DNA from: Allomuricauda sp. TY007
GTDB taxonomy: Bacteria; Bacteroidota; Bacteroidia; Flavobacteriales; Flavobacteriaceae
Direction: 5' to 3'
DNA: 64,000 bases
NCBI RefSeq assembly: GCF_010468565.1
Contig: NZ_WUEG01000006.1
Location: forward strand, 124,001 to 188,000
Shown: positions 45,734 to 54,486 of the stretch, in pieces
Position numbering within the stretch: the stretch's first letter is position 1
Layout: every line of letters starts with the position of its first letter
The notes under the pieces: model-generated
The model's database searches: none
Told to the model about the DNA's origin: nothing
The model's input: only the letters and a program-made list of their open reading frames with translations
Program-made: the position numbers and the translations under genes

Positions 45734-46699
45734 TTGAGCGACATTAAGTCAATTTTATCCATAGCCAAACGGACCCTTGAAATAGAGAGCAAGGCCGTAG
45801 CAAATTTGATCAGTCTGTTGGACGACCAATTTGCACATGCAGTACAATACATTTTGGAATCGGAAGGAAGGGTTATTGTTTCCGGAGTGGGCAAGAGCGC
45901 CATTGTAGCCTCCAAAATTGTAGCGACATTGAACTCCACAGGAACCCCGGCCATATTTATGCATGCCGCGGATGCCATTCATGGCGACTTGGGCACCATT
46001 CAACAAAACGATGTGGTCATCTGTCTGTCACAAAGCGGGAACACTCCAGAGATCAAAGCTTTGCTTCCTTTAATCAAAGTAGGAAAGCACAAGCTTATCG
46101 GTATCACTGGAAACATGGATTCCGTATTGGCCAAACAGGCCGATTTTGTCCTGAACACCTATGTGGAAAAAGAGGCCTGCCCCAATAATCTGGCACCTAC
46201 CACCAGTACATCGGCCCAAATGTCCATGGGCGATGCACTTGCTATAAGCTTATTGGAACTAAAGGGATTCAGCAGTTCCGATTTTGCCAAGTACCACCCT
46301 GGCGGTGCATTGGGAAAGAAGCTATATTTGCGTGTTGCAGACATTGTGGTGAAAAACCAAAAACCTCAAGTCGATATCAATACCAAAGTAAAAGATGTTA
46401 TTATAGAAATATCTGAAAAAATGCTAGGTGTTACTGCTGTATTGGACCAAGGCAAAGTGGTTGGTATTGTTACCGATGGGGATGTAAGAAGAATGTTGAG
46501 CAAATACGATAATATAAGTGGACTAACCGCTAGGGACATTATGACCTCCAACCCCAAAACAATTGATGTAGACACTTTGGCGATAAAGGCCTTAAAATTG
46601 TTACAGGAGAAAAGCATATCCCAATTATTGGCCTTTGATGGCGACACCTATGCCGGAGTGGTCCACATCCATAACCTTATAAACGAGGGAATCCTATAA
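45734..46699 (+). CDS. kdsD: Arabinose-5-phosphate isomerase, KpsF/GutQ/KdsD family
   Basis: KdsD converts ribulose 5-phosphate to arabinose 5-phosphate, the first step to Kdo. The 321-residue protein has a SIS sugar-isomerase domain (about 35-180, with SGVGKSA and the CLSQSGNTPEI segment) and two CBS domains (about 205-321). It lies with tatC, an AhpD-like gene and lptB, in an order common in flavobacteria, which ties it to LPS assembly. A single base overlaps tatC. Confidence 0.94.
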   Translation: MSDIKSILSIAKRTLEIESKAVANLISLLDDQFAHAVQYILESEGRVIVSGVGKSAIVASKIVATLNSTGTPAIFMHAADAIHGDLGTIQQNDVVICLSQSGNTPEIKALLPLIKVGKHKLIGITGNMDSVLAKQADFVLNTYVEKEACPNNLAPTTSTSAQMSMGDALAISLLELKGFSSSDFAKYHPGGALGKKLYLRVADIVVKNQKPQVDINTKVKDVIIEISEKMLGVTAVLDQGKVVGIVTDGDVRRMLSKYDNISGLTARDIMTSNPKTIDVDTLAIKALKLLQEKSISQLLAFDGDTYAGVVHIHNLINEGIL

Positions 46700-47541
46700 T
46701 GGCTAAAAGAGAAAGAAAAAATCCGGATGAAATGTCCTTTTTGGACCATTTGGAAGAATTACGTTGGCATTTGGTACGCTCCACTTTGGCAGTTGTAATC
46801 ATTGCATGTGTGGCCTTTGTATTCAGGGGCTTTATTTTTGATACCATATTATTCGGTCCCAAGAACATGGACTTTCCAACCTATCAGTTCTTTTGTAACA
46901 TCGGGAAGTTCTTTGGGGTAGAATCCGAATTCTGTGGCGATTCGATGCCGTTTACCATTCAGAGTAGATTAATGGCAGGACAGTTCTCTGCCCACATTTG
47001 GACATCCATTTGGGCTGGGGTTATCCTTGGTTTTCCCTATATTTTGTGGGAATTGTGGAAATTCATCAGCCCTGGGCTTTACGAGAACGAAAGAAAACAT
47101 TCCAGGGGATTCATTATTACCGCCTCGGGATTGTTCTTTCTTGGCGTACTGTTTGGATATTATATCGTGGCTCCTTTATCCATCAACTTTTTAGGGTCGT
47201 ACCAAGTCAGTAAAGAAGTATTGAACGAAATCGACCTTGCCTCCTACATCGGAACGGTCAGGGCTTCGGTAATCGCCTGTGGAATCATGTTTGAATTGCC
47301 CATCGTTATTTTCTTTTTGACCAAGGTTGGATTGGTAACACCAGAAATCCTAAAGAAATACAGAAAGATAGCTTTGGTAATAATCTTGATACTATCCGCG
47401 ATCATTACACCTCCGGATATAACCAGTCAGATCATTGTCTGTATTCCTGTACTTATATTGTACCAGGTAAGTATTTTTATTTCCAAAATGGTTGTCAGAA
47501 AAGAAGAACGAAAAGAGAAAGCCAGAAACAATGCCAAATAA
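46699..47541 (+). CDS. tatC: Sec-independent translocase TatC
   Basis: The 280-residue six-helix protein is the substrate receptor of the twin-arginine pathway. The family motifs are MSFLDHLEELRWHL (about 11-24), the PFT segment with the conserved glutamate region and SPGLYENERK. Helices span about 30-50, 105-125, 145-165, 190-210 and the later hydrophobic runs. No tatA or tatB is next to it. Its start overlaps the kdsD stop by one base; the 3' end overlaps the next gene by 11 bases. Confidence 0.96.
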   Translation: MAKRERKNPDEMSFLDHLEELRWHLVRSTLAVVIIACVAFVFRGFIFDTILFGPKNMDFPTYQFFCNIGKFFGVESEFCGDSMPFTIQSRLMAGQFSAHIWTSIWAGVILGFPYILWELWKFISPGLYENERKHSRGFIITASGLFFLGVLFGYYIVAPLSINFLGSYQVSKEVLNEIDLASYIGTVRASVIACGIMFELPIVIFFLTKVGLVTPEILKKYRKIALVIILILSAIITPPDITSQIIVCIPVLILYQVSIFISKMVVRKEERKEKARNNAK

Positions 47542-47881
47542 AGTAGAAGAGTTCAATGCCTATCGTGCCAAAATGAACGATAAGCTGCTTGCCGAGAACA
47601 ACAAGCTCATAAAACGTATTTTTAATCTGGACACCAACGCCTTTATGGAAGGTGCCTTGGATGTCAAAACCAAAGAATTACTGGGATTGGTCGCCTCAGC
47701 AGTGCTCCGTTGCGACGATTGCGTAAAGTACCATTTGGAAAGCTCCAAAGAAGCCGGTGCCAACAAAGAAGAGGTAATGGAAACCTTGGGCATTGCCACT
47801 TTGGTGGGCGGGACCATTGTAATACCTCATTTACGGCGTGCCTACGAGTATTGGGAGGATTTGGAGGAAACCGAAGCTTAA
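47531..47881 (+). CDS. Carboxymuconolactone decarboxylase (AhpD-like) family protein
   Basis: The 116-residue helical protein has the CxxC redox pair in RCDDCVKYH (about 57-65), typical of the AhpD/CMD family of alkylhydroperoxidases. The downstream histidine is His65. It could have peroxidase or disulfide reductase activity, but the substrate is unknown. The ATG at 47531 is preferred to an in-frame start in tatC. It overlaps tatC and precedes lptB. Confidence 0.9.
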   Translation: MPNKVEEFNAYRAKMNDKLLAENNKLIKRIFNLDTNAFMEGALDVKTKELLGLVASAVLRCDDCVKYHLESSKEAGANKEEVMETLGIATLVGGTIVIPHLRRAYEYWEDLEETEA

Positions 47882-47938
47882 AAAAAACCAAAAGACCATA
47901 CGGCAGAAAAAGAATATGTTTAGTTTTGGCAAGTTCCT

Positions 47939-48679
47939 ATGAAGCTACGCGCAGAAAATATTATGAAGGCCTACCGTGGTCGAAAAGTTGTTAAGGGCAT
48001 ATCCCTGGAAGTAAACCAAGGTGAAATTGTTGGACTTTTGGGCCCCAACGGAGCGGGTAAAACCACTTCGTTCTACATGATTGTGGGATTGATAAAACCC
48101 AATGGCGGAAATATTTACCTCGACGGCACCAACATTACCAGTTTCCCTATGTACAAAAGGGCGCAGCACGGTATCGGTTATTTGGCGCAGGAAGCCTCGG
48201 TTTTCCGAAAACTGAGCATAGAAAAAAACATCCTCAGCGTGTTGCAGCTCACCAACTTGAGCAAAAAAGAGCAACACATGAAAATGGAGTCCCTAATTGA
48301 TGAATTTGGCTTGGGACACATCCGTAAAAACCGCGGAGACTTATTGTCCGGAGGTGAGCGTCGTAGAACCGAAATTGCACGCGCATTGGCCACCGACCCT
48401 AAATTTATTTTGCTGGACGAGCCTTTTGCCGGGGTAGACCCCGTAGCCGTGGAGGATATTCAGCGTATTGTGGCCCAATTGAAGAACAAGAACATCGGTA
48501 TTTTGATTACCGACCACAACGTACAGGAAACCTTGGCCATTACCGAACGCTCTTACCTAATGTTCGAAGGTGGTATTCTAAAAGCAGGCATTCCCGAAGA
48601 ACTTGCCGTAGATGAGATGGTGAGAAAAGTGTACTTGGGACAGAATTTTGAGCTACGTAAAAAGAAATTGGATTTCTAA
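47939..48679 (+). CDS. lptB: LPS export ABC transporter ATP-binding protein
   Basis: LptB powers extraction of lipopolysaccharide from the inner membrane. The 246-residue ATPase has Walker A GPNGAGKTT (about 38-46), the Q-loop region with YLAQEASVFRKL, the signature LSGGERRR (about 139-146) and Walker B FILLDEPFAGVDP. Length and motifs are standard. The stop codon is exactly at the left end of a 161-bp inserted element. It is distal in the kdsD-tatC operon. Confidence 0.95.
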   Translation: MKLRAENIMKAYRGRKVVKGISLEVNQGEIVGLLGPNGAGKTTSFYMIVGLIKPNGGNIYLDGTNITSFPMYKRAQHGIGYLAQEASVFRKLSIEKNILSVLQLTNLSKKEQHMKMESLIDEFGLGHIRKNRGDLLSGGERRRTEIARALATDPKFILLDEPFAGVDPVAVEDIQRIVAQLKNKNIGILITDHNVQETLAITERSYLMFEGGILKAGIPEELAVDEMVRKVYLGQNFELRKKKLDF

Positions 48680-48840
48680 GAGCCTGTTTAGGAATTTGTG
48701 ATTGGAATTGATATAGGGCATTTTTGATGCAGTTTGAGGCATAATTTTTAAACATAGCCGTGGCTACGGTTCAAAATTATAACGAAGAAATGCGCAAAAA
48801 GGGGCATAACAAAACAATTGACAAATTCCTAAACAGGCTC
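48680..48840. mobile_element. 161-bp miniature inverted-repeat element between lptB and pssA
   Basis: The ends are perfect 20-base inverse repeats, GAGCCTGTTTAGGAATTTGT at the left (48680-48699) and its complement at the right (48821-48840). The whole element is a long imperfect palindrome centred at TAGCC-GT-GGCTA (48755-48766). It is flanked by TAA on both sides (48677-48679 and 48841-48843), a 3-base target duplication. The left TAA is the lptB stop codon. It has no coding capacity. Ends beginning GAG and TNA targets are typical of IS1031-like members of the IS5 family, a possible source transposase. Confidence 0.8.
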
Positions 48841-48845
48841 TAAAC

Positions 48846-49571
48846 CTACTTTTCCGAAGGCATCAGTAAAGAAGCCAAGACATAAAACAAGATTATCACA
48901 GGAATCGCCAAAAACCGCAGAGTCAACAGCAACACCAAGCTTCCAACAATAAACAAATAGCGAACCCCATTGTCCTTAAAACTCCTGTTTTTAAACTTTA
49001 AAGCAAACAGTTTTATCGGTGAGTTCAGCAAATACGAACTCAAAATAGTCAAAATCACCAAAAACCATGGGTTGAGGATGATGTTGCTCAACACCTCGTT
49101 GTTATGGTACAAAAGAATCAAGGGCAAGGAAAGAATCAAAAGTGCATTGGCCGGTGTGGGCAGCCCAACAAAAGAAGACACCTGATCTTCATCCACATTA
49201 AATTTGGCCAATCGGTATGCGGAAGCCAGAGTGATTGCAAAACCAACAAAGGGCAACAAGGTCAACTCTGTATCGTGCCCAATAAATCCAAGGTTCCATC
49301 CACCACGTTCTGCCATGCTCAACAATTGGAACATAACCACTCCAGGTACCAAACCGCTGGTAATCACATCTGCTAAGGAATCCAACTGAATCCCAACCTC
49401 ACTCTGCACATTCAAAGTACGAGCCGCCAATCCATCAAAAAAATCAAAGAAAATCCCGATAAACACAAAAAGTGCGGCCCATTCCAAATGATTGAGCACT
49501 GCAAACACTGTAGCAATGCAGCCGCTCAACACATTGAGCAAGGTTAAAAAGTTGGGAATGTAGGACTTCAT
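48846..49571 (-). CDS. pssA: CDP-diacylglycerol-serine O-phosphatidyltransferase
   Basis: The enzyme makes phosphatidylserine, precursor of phosphatidylethanolamine. The 241-residue membrane protein has the CDP-alcohol phosphotransferase motif DGLAAR...G...D...D (about 46-68, DGLAARTLNVQSEVGIQLDS), and six or so hydrophobic helices. All motif aspartates are present. The stop lies 5 bases from the inserted element at 48680-48840, in a convergent gap with lptB. Confidence 0.95.
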   Translation of the reverse strand: MKSYIPNFLTLLNVLSGCIATVFAVLNHLEWAALFVFIGIFFDFFDGLAARTLNVQSEVGIQLDSLADVITSGLVPGVVMFQLLSMAERGGWNLGFIGHDTELTLLPFVGFAITLASAYRLAKFNVDEDQVSSFVGLPTPANALLILSLPLILLYHNNEVLSNIILNPWFLVILTILSSYLLNSPIKLFALKFKNRSFKDNGVRYLFIVGSLVLLLTLRFLAIPVIILFYVLASLLMPSEK

Positions 49572-49673
49572 ACAGCTAAGATTTCCGTAAAAATAATGGA
49601 AAAATTAAACTGTGGGCAACAGATGGTAGACCGAGCCGTTTTTATTCTGATATTTGCTCTGATAAAAATCGGA

Positions 49674-50843
49674 ATGAGACGAAAGCTCCATCTTTTATTT
49701 TTTTTCTTCATTATCGGGAAGTTTCTCTTTTCTCAAGCTCCCCAACTTACGGAAAATTCAAAAATAAGCCTTCTCACCTGTGCCGCTGGTGACGAACTTT
49801 ATTCTGCCTTTGGGCATAGTGCATTTCGGGTGCAGGACCCCGCCTTGGGCATCGATGTGGTCTACAATTATGGTACTTTCGATTTTAACCAACCTAATTT
49901 CTACCTAAATTTCACCAAGGGAAAAATGATTTATTCCCTTTCCCGTAGAAGTTTTGAAGCATTTCTGTATGAATACGAATTGGAGAAAAGATGGGTAAAA
50001 GAGCAAATTTTGGACCTCGACTTGGAACAACGCAACCAACTCCTAACTTTTTTTGAAGAAAACTATCTGCCCGAAAATAGGGATTACCTATACGATCCTT
50101 TACTGAACAACTGTTCCAGCATAACAGGGGATATTTTAAAAAATCAATTTGGTGATGCCATTGTTTTTGATGACTCCCATTTAGAGAAAAGATATACTTT
50201 TCGGCAATTGGTGCGCCAGTTTATGCATGTGAACACTTGGTCCATGTTTGGTATTGATTTGGCCTTTGGATCGCCAGTAGATAGAAAGGCCACCGTACAA
50301 GAGCACATGTTTTTGCCCTACTACGCCATGGAGCAGTTTCGAAACACCACTTTAAACGGAAAACCATTGGTAAAGCGAGAACGCACAGTTTTGGATTACA
50401 ATGAACACATCCAAAAAGGATTTTTTCCACTCTCTCCGTTATTTTGGTTTTTGATGTTGTTGGCTTTTACGACCATCATTACATATTTTGATTACAAACA
50501 TAAAACCCGTAGTCGCTGGTTGGACTTTTCGCTATTGTTTATTACAGGATTGGTAGGTACTTTTCTATTCTTGCTTTGGGTAGCGGCCGACCATACTTCT
50601 ACCCCCTATAATTTCAATATTTTATGGGCATTTCCAATAAATGCCTTCGTAGCCTTTACATTGGTTTTCCAAGATAAGATACCACAATGGGCCCCTAAAT
50701 ATTTATGGTCCGCTCTAGGTCTGATGGCCATAATGCTTTTGCTTTGGATAATTAAGGTGCAGATTTTTTCTCCTGTGCTTATTCCGTTACTTTTGACCCT
50801 GGCCATCCGATACCTGTACATGATCAAGTATTCCAAGTTATAG
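49674..50843 (+). CDS. DUF4105 (Lnb N-terminal periplasmic) membrane protein
   Basis: The 389-residue protein has an N-terminal signal or anchor helix (MRRKLHLLFFFFIIG), a periplasmic domain with GDELYSAFGHSAFRVQDP and the papain-like NCSS segment (about 145), and five C-terminal transmembrane helices (about 265-385). Most relatives carry DUF4105. The start at 49674 gives a proper signal; an in-frame upstream start would add a hydrophilic stretch. Divergent from pssA. Function is unknown. Confidence 0.9.
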   Translation: MRRKLHLLFFFFIIGKFLFSQAPQLTENSKISLLTCAAGDELYSAFGHSAFRVQDPALGIDVVYNYGTFDFNQPNFYLNFTKGKMIYSLSRRSFEAFLYEYELEKRWVKEQILDLDLEQRNQLLTFFEENYLPENRDYLYDPLLNNCSSITGDILKNQFGDAIVFDDSHLEKRYTFRQLVRQFMHVNTWSMFGIDLAFGSPVDRKATVQEHMFLPYYAMEQFRNTTLNGKPLVKRERTVLDYNEHIQKGFFPLSPLFWFLMLLAFTTIITYFDYKHKTRSRWLDFSLLFITGLVGTFLFLLWVAADHTSTPYNFNILWAFPINAFVAFTLVFQDKIPQWAPKYLWSALGLMAIMLLLWIIKVQIFSPVLIPLLLTLAIRYLYMIKYSKL

Positions 50844-50864
50844 GTTGGCCCACAAACAACACCC

Positions 50865-52736
50865 ATGAACTTATTAACGGTCGAAAACATATCAAAATCG
50901 TATGGTGAGCTGGTGCTCTTCTCCGATATTTCCTTTGGAATCAATAAGGATCAAAAGATTGCGCTTATTGCCAAAAATGGAAGCGGCAAAACCTCCATTC
51001 TGAATATTATGTCGGGGAAGGACACTTCCGAAACAGGCCAAGTGACCACCCGAAAGGGTATCAAAATTTCATTTTTGGAGCAAGAACCCAATTTGAATCC
51101 AAACCTGACCATTGAGGAGACCATTTTTGCTACCGATAATGAAATTTTAAGGGTTATTGCCACTTACGAAAAGGCCGTGGAGAACCCAGATGATACCGAA
51201 CAATACCAAAAAGCCTTCGAGGCCATGGAACGACTCAATGCCTGGGATTTTGAAACGCAATACAAACAAATCCTTTTTCAATTACAGCTTTCCAAACTCG
51301 ATGCGAAGGTCAGCACCTTATCGGGCGGACAAAAAAAGCGCTTGGCCTTGGCCAATGCACTGCTCAACAAACCCGATTTGCTAATTCTGGATGAGCCCAC
51401 CAACCACTTGGACCTTGAAATGATAGAATGGCTGGAAGCTTACTTTGCCAAGGAAAGTATCACCCTGTTCATGGTAACGCACGACCGCTATTTTTTGGAC
51501 AGGGTGTGCAACGAGATTTTGGAACTGGACAACAACCAACTCTACACCTACAAGGGCAATTACTCCTATTATTTAAGCGAAAAGGAGGCCCGAATGGAGC
51601 GTGAGGCGGTGGAACAGCAAAAATCCAAGATGCTGTACAAAAAGGAGTTGGATTGGATGCGCAGACAGCCCAAGGCACGTACCACAAAATCCAAATCGCG
51701 TATTGATGATTTTGCCGAAATAAAAGCACGTGCCCACCAACGCCGCCAAGAGCACGAGGTGCAACTGGAACTGAACATGGAACGCCTGGGCAGTAAGATT
51801 TTGGAATTGCACAATATTTCCAAATCCTACGGAGATAAAACCATATTGGATAAGTTCGATTACAACTTCACCAAAGGTGAACGGGTCGGAATCATCGGAA
51901 AAAACGGAACAGGGAAATCCACTTTTTTGAATATCCTCACACAACAGGAAGATATTGAAGGAGGAAAAGTGGTGGTCGGCGACACAGTTAAATTTGGATA
52001 CTACACCCAAAAGGGCATCCCCGACAAAGAAGGTCAAAAGGTAATTGATGTGATTCGTGAGTTCGGAGATTACATTCCCTTGAAAAAAGGACGCCAAATT
52101 TCTGCCCAGCAATTATTGGAACGTTTCCTTTTCGACCGAAAAAAACAATATGATTTTGTTGAAAAATTGAGCGGTGGGGAACGCAAGCGATTGTATTTGT
52201 GCACGGTGTTGATCCAAAATCCAAATTTTTTGATCCTGGATGAGCCCACGAACGATCTGGACATTGTTACTCTAAACGTACTGGAAAGCTTTCTGTTGGA
52301 TTTCCCTGGTTGCTTGATCGTAGTCTCCCACGACCGTTACTTTATGGACAAGATCGTAGATCACTTGTTTGTATTTCGCGGGGAAGGTGTTATTGAAGAT
52401 TTTCCTGGCAACTACTCGGATTATAGAACATACGAAAGCAGTAAAATAATTGAGGAACGCGAAAACAAGACCGCTTCTTCAGAAAAAACAGAGAACAATT
52501 GGCGGGACACCAGCGGCGGCAAACTTTCCTATTCCGAGCAAAAGGAATACAAACAATTGGAGAAGGACATTCAAAAGTTGGAAGAGAAGAAAACAAAGCT
52601 CCAGAACAAGTTTACAGACCCTAAACTGGACGGAGACGAAATCGCCAACCTATCTATCGAACTCAAAGAAGTAACCGATGCCATCGAGGAAAAAACAGAA
52701 CGCTGGTTTGAGCTTTCTTCCATTTTAGAGGGGTAA
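50865..52736 (+). CDS. ABC-F family ATP-binding cassette protein
   Basis: The 623-residue soluble protein has two complete ABC domains: Walker A AKNGSGKT and GKNGTGKS, signatures LSGGQKKR and LSGGERKR, and both LDEPTNHLD and LDEPTNDLD Walker B motifs. Between them sits the charged P-site linker of ABC-F proteins (about 240-310), and a lysine-rich coiled coil ends the protein. ABC-F proteins act on the ribosome, as translation factors or antibiotic protection; this one most resembles the housekeeping Uup type. The next gene begins 2 bases after its stop. Confidence 0.95.
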   Translation: MNLLTVENISKSYGELVLFSDISFGINKDQKIALIAKNGSGKTSILNIMSGKDTSETGQVTTRKGIKISFLEQEPNLNPNLTIEETIFATDNEILRVIATYEKAVENPDDTEQYQKAFEAMERLNAWDFETQYKQILFQLQLSKLDAKVSTLSGGQKKRLALANALLNKPDLLILDEPTNHLDLEMIEWLEAYFAKESITLFMVTHDRYFLDRVCNEILELDNNQLYTYKGNYSYYLSEKEARMEREAVEQQKSKMLYKKELDWMRRQPKARTTKSKSRIDDFAEIKARAHQRRQEHEVQLELNMERLGSKILELHNISKSYGDKTILDKFDYNFTKGERVGIIGKNGTGKSTFLNILTQQEDIEGGKVVVGDTVKFGYYTQKGIPDKEGQKVIDVIREFGDYIPLKKGRQISAQQLLERFLFDRKKQYDFVEKLSGGERKRLYLCTVLIQNPNFLILDEPTNDLDIVTLNVLESFLLDFPGCLIVVSHDRYFMDKIVDHLFVFRGEGVIEDFPGNYSDYRTYESSKIIEERENKTASSEKTENNWRDTSGGKLSYSEQKEYKQLEKDIQKLEEKKTKLQNKFTDPKLDGDEIANLSIELKEVTDAIEEKTERWFELSSILEG

Positions 52737-52737
52737 A

Positions 52738-53238
52738 ATGTGGTTCCGATTCATTTCATATCTAAATTTTTTAGCCAAATCCACCAACCAACATGGAGTA
52801 CATTCCCCTTTTGTGTTCCAATATGTAACGCAATGTCTCTACTCCAAAAAAAAGTTACATAAGAACAAAAGCATCAATGTATTGCTCAAGACCATCGACT
52901 ATTTTGGCTTTCAAAATGTCAGCATTGAAAATAAAACTGAAGTCAAAGAATTGGTAAAACAGAACTTTCCTCATATCCAATTCAATGAAAATCCCGTCGA
53001 CCTTCTTTATGTGGATGAAATGGATACGCTGTTATTTCAAAAAATATGTTCCGAAGGAAAATTGCACAACGACAGTCTTATCTTGATTTGTTCAATGTAC
53101 AAAAACAAGGAAAGCTTGGACCAATGGAAGCATTTGATTGCCCTACCAGAAATCACAGTGAGCATTGATATGTATTATTGTGGAATTATTTCGATAAGAA
53201 GGGAACAGGCAAAGGAACATTTCACGATTCGGATTTAA
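52738..53238 (+). CDS. Class I methyltransferase-like protein without a SAM-binding core
   Basis: The 166-residue protein keeps the flavobacterial methyltransferase family's N-terminus (FLAKSTNQHGVHSPFVF, about 11-27) and its C-terminus (RREQAKEHFTIRI). The central 60 or so residues of the Rossmann domain are missing: the LEIGTS motif expected after the YFGFQN segment reads VSIENK, and the usual YFDGNH region is YVDEMD. It is therefore too short to bind SAM in the normal way. It overlaps nothing and starts 2 bases after the ABC-F gene, so it remains expressed. The family assignment is from memory of related proteins. Confidence 0.75.
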   Translation: MWFRFISYLNFLAKSTNQHGVHSPFVFQYVTQCLYSKKKLHKNKSINVLLKTIDYFGFQNVSIENKTEVKELVKQNFPHIQFNENPVDLLYVDEMDTLLFQKICSEGKLHNDSLILICSMYKNKESLDQWKHLIALPEITVSIDMYYCGIISIRREQAKEHFTIRI

Positions 53239-53255
53239 AACGGTAATTTTAAGTT

Positions 53256-53417
53256 ATGGAAAATATGACATCAGATAACACCATTTGGTATGTATTGGCC
53301 GTTTTGGGGCTCATCTATTTGATTATTTTGTTCAGAAACCGAAAAGCGACAAAGCGCAGAAAATCCAGAAAGTTTATGGAAGGAAAGCGCCAACGCGATA
53401 AGAACAATGAACATTAA
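53256..53417 (+). CDS. Small membrane protein, 53 residues
   Basis: A short frame starts at the ATG at 53256 and ends in TAA at 53415-53417. It predicts a 9-residue N-terminus, one transmembrane helix at about 10-27 (IWYVLAVLGLIYLIILF) and a strongly basic tail (RNRKATKRRKSRKFMEGKRQR). It sits 17 bases after the methyltransferase-like gene and is in the same orientation as its neighbours. Similar single-helix basic-tail proteins are common in flavobacteria. No function is known. Confidence 0.6.
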   Translation: MENMTSDNTIWYVLAVLGLIYLIILFRNRKATKRRKSRKFMEGKRQRDKNNEH

Positions 53418-53468
53418 TCAATTGACAATTAGTATTATCCAGAAGTAAGCATCTCTGACTACTAAAAA

Positions 53469-54026
53469 ATGAAGATATATACCAAAACCGGAGACAAGGG
53501 CACCACATCATTATTTACTGGCACCCGTGTACCCAAGCATCACGTCCGTATTGAAAGTTATGGCACCATTGATGAACTCAACTCCCACCTGGGCCTGTTA
53601 CGCGATCAAGAGATGGACGAGCATTCCCAAAAAACGCTGACCTTGATACAAGAAAAGCTTTTTACGGTAGGTTCCATATTGGCTACTGAGCCCAAAAAAG
53701 ATAAAAGACTCAAAATTCCGCGAATCACTTCCGAGGATATTGAATTTTTGGAGCAGGAAATGGATAAAATGAACGAAGAGCTTCCAGAAATGACACATTT
53801 TATACTTCCCGGCGGCCACACTACCGTGTCATACTGTCATATCGCCAGGACCGTTTGCCGGCGAGGCGAACGTATGATCTCCTATTTACACGAGAATGAG
53901 CCTGTTCCAGAGAATGTGCTATCCTACATCAACCGACTTTCGGATTATTTATTCGTATTGGCACGTAAATTGTCGAAAGACTTAAAAGCTCAAGAAGTCA
54001 AGTGGATTCCCGAGAAGTTGGACTGA
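53469..54026 (+). CDS. Cob(I)yrinic acid a,c-diamide adenosyltransferase (PduO type)
   Basis: The 185-residue enzyme transfers the adenosyl group of ATP to cobalt of cob(I)alamin. The N-terminal ATP-binding motif is YTKTGDKGTTSLFTG (3-17), then RIESYGTIDELNSHLGLLRD (about 28-47) and the C-terminal RLSDYLFVLARKL. All PduO landmarks are present. No other cobalamin gene is in the window, so the cofactor is probably salvaged. Confidence 0.95.
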   Translation: MKIYTKTGDKGTTSLFTGTRVPKHHVRIESYGTIDELNSHLGLLRDQEMDEHSQKTLTLIQEKLFTVGSILATEPKKDKRLKIPRITSEDIEFLEQEMDKMNEELPEMTHFILPGGHTTVSYCHIARTVCRRGERMISYLHENEPVPENVLSYINRLSDYLFVLARKLSKDLKAQEVKWIPEKLD

Positions 54027-54094
54027 CAAAATCGCTTTTTTAGCCTAAATGTTTTGTCAACAACAAAATAATTTTTAAATAATGGTGTTTTTAC

Positions 54095-54124
54095 TTGGCA
54101 GATTGGGTTTAAAAATTATTTTTG
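54095..54124 (+). promoter_or_regulatory. Promoter of the DUF2795 gene
   Basis: TTGG (54095-54098) and TATTTTTG (54117-54124), 18 bases apart, match the -33 and -7 elements. The ATG at 54152 follows after 27 bases. Confidence 0.6.
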
Positions 54125-54151
54125 CAAAAAATTTAAAATCAAACCGTTACT

Positions 54152-54376
54152 ATGTACTGGACGTTAGAACTAGCTTCATATTTAAGTGATGCGCCTTGGC
54201 CAGCAACCAAAGACGAACTGATAGATTATGCGATTCGAACAGGAGCGCCGTTGGAAGTTGTAGAAAATTTACAATCGATGGAAGAAGAAGGAGGCGAGAT
54301 TTACGAATCCATCGAAGAAATTTGGCCGGATTATCCCACCGAAGAGGACTACCTCTGGAATGAGGACGAATATTAA
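54152..54376 (+). CDS. DUF2795 domain-containing protein
   Basis: The 74-residue acidic protein fits DUF2795: LELASYLSDAPWPATKDELIDYAIRTGAPLEVVENLQ is the domain, followed by an acidic tail. Such proteins occur in many flavobacteria upstream of secA. The gene has its own promoter and a terminator (54399-54428) which ends inside the secA leader. Function is unknown. Confidence 0.92.
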   Translation: MYWTLELASYLSDAPWPATKDELIDYAIRTGAPLEVVENLQSMEEEGGEIYESIEEIWPDYPTEEDYLWNEDEY

Positions 54377-54398
54377 ATCCGAAAAAACAAACCCCGTT

Positions 54399-54428
54399 AA
54401 AAAGTCTCATTTGAGGCTTTTTTTTATG
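54399..54428 (+). terminator. Terminator after the DUF2795 gene
   Basis: AAAAGTCTCA (54400-54409) and TGAGGCTTTT (54412-54421) form a stem with one G-T pair and a short loop, followed by a further run of T. It ends just before the -7 element of secA. Confidence 0.8.
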
Positions 54429-54436
54429 TAATTTTG
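54429..54436 (+). promoter_or_regulatory. -7 element of secA
   Basis: TAATTTTG matches TAnnTTTG, with TTTG 15 bases upstream inside the terminator as a short-spaced -33 candidate. The transcript would have a leader of about 70 bases. Confidence 0.4.
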
Positions 54437-54446
54437 ACAGCCTAGC

Positions 54447-54486
54447 AAAAGTATTCCATCGTAATCCCATCAATGGAATAGCTTTT
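54447..54486 (+). promoter_or_regulatory. Leader hairpin upstream of secA
   Basis: AAAAGTATTCCAT (54447-54459) and ATGGAATAGCTTTT (54473-54486) form a 13-pair stem with a single-base bulge and a 13-base loop. The stem ends in TTTT, like a weak terminator or attenuator. It lies 24 bases before the secA ATG. Confidence 0.55.
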
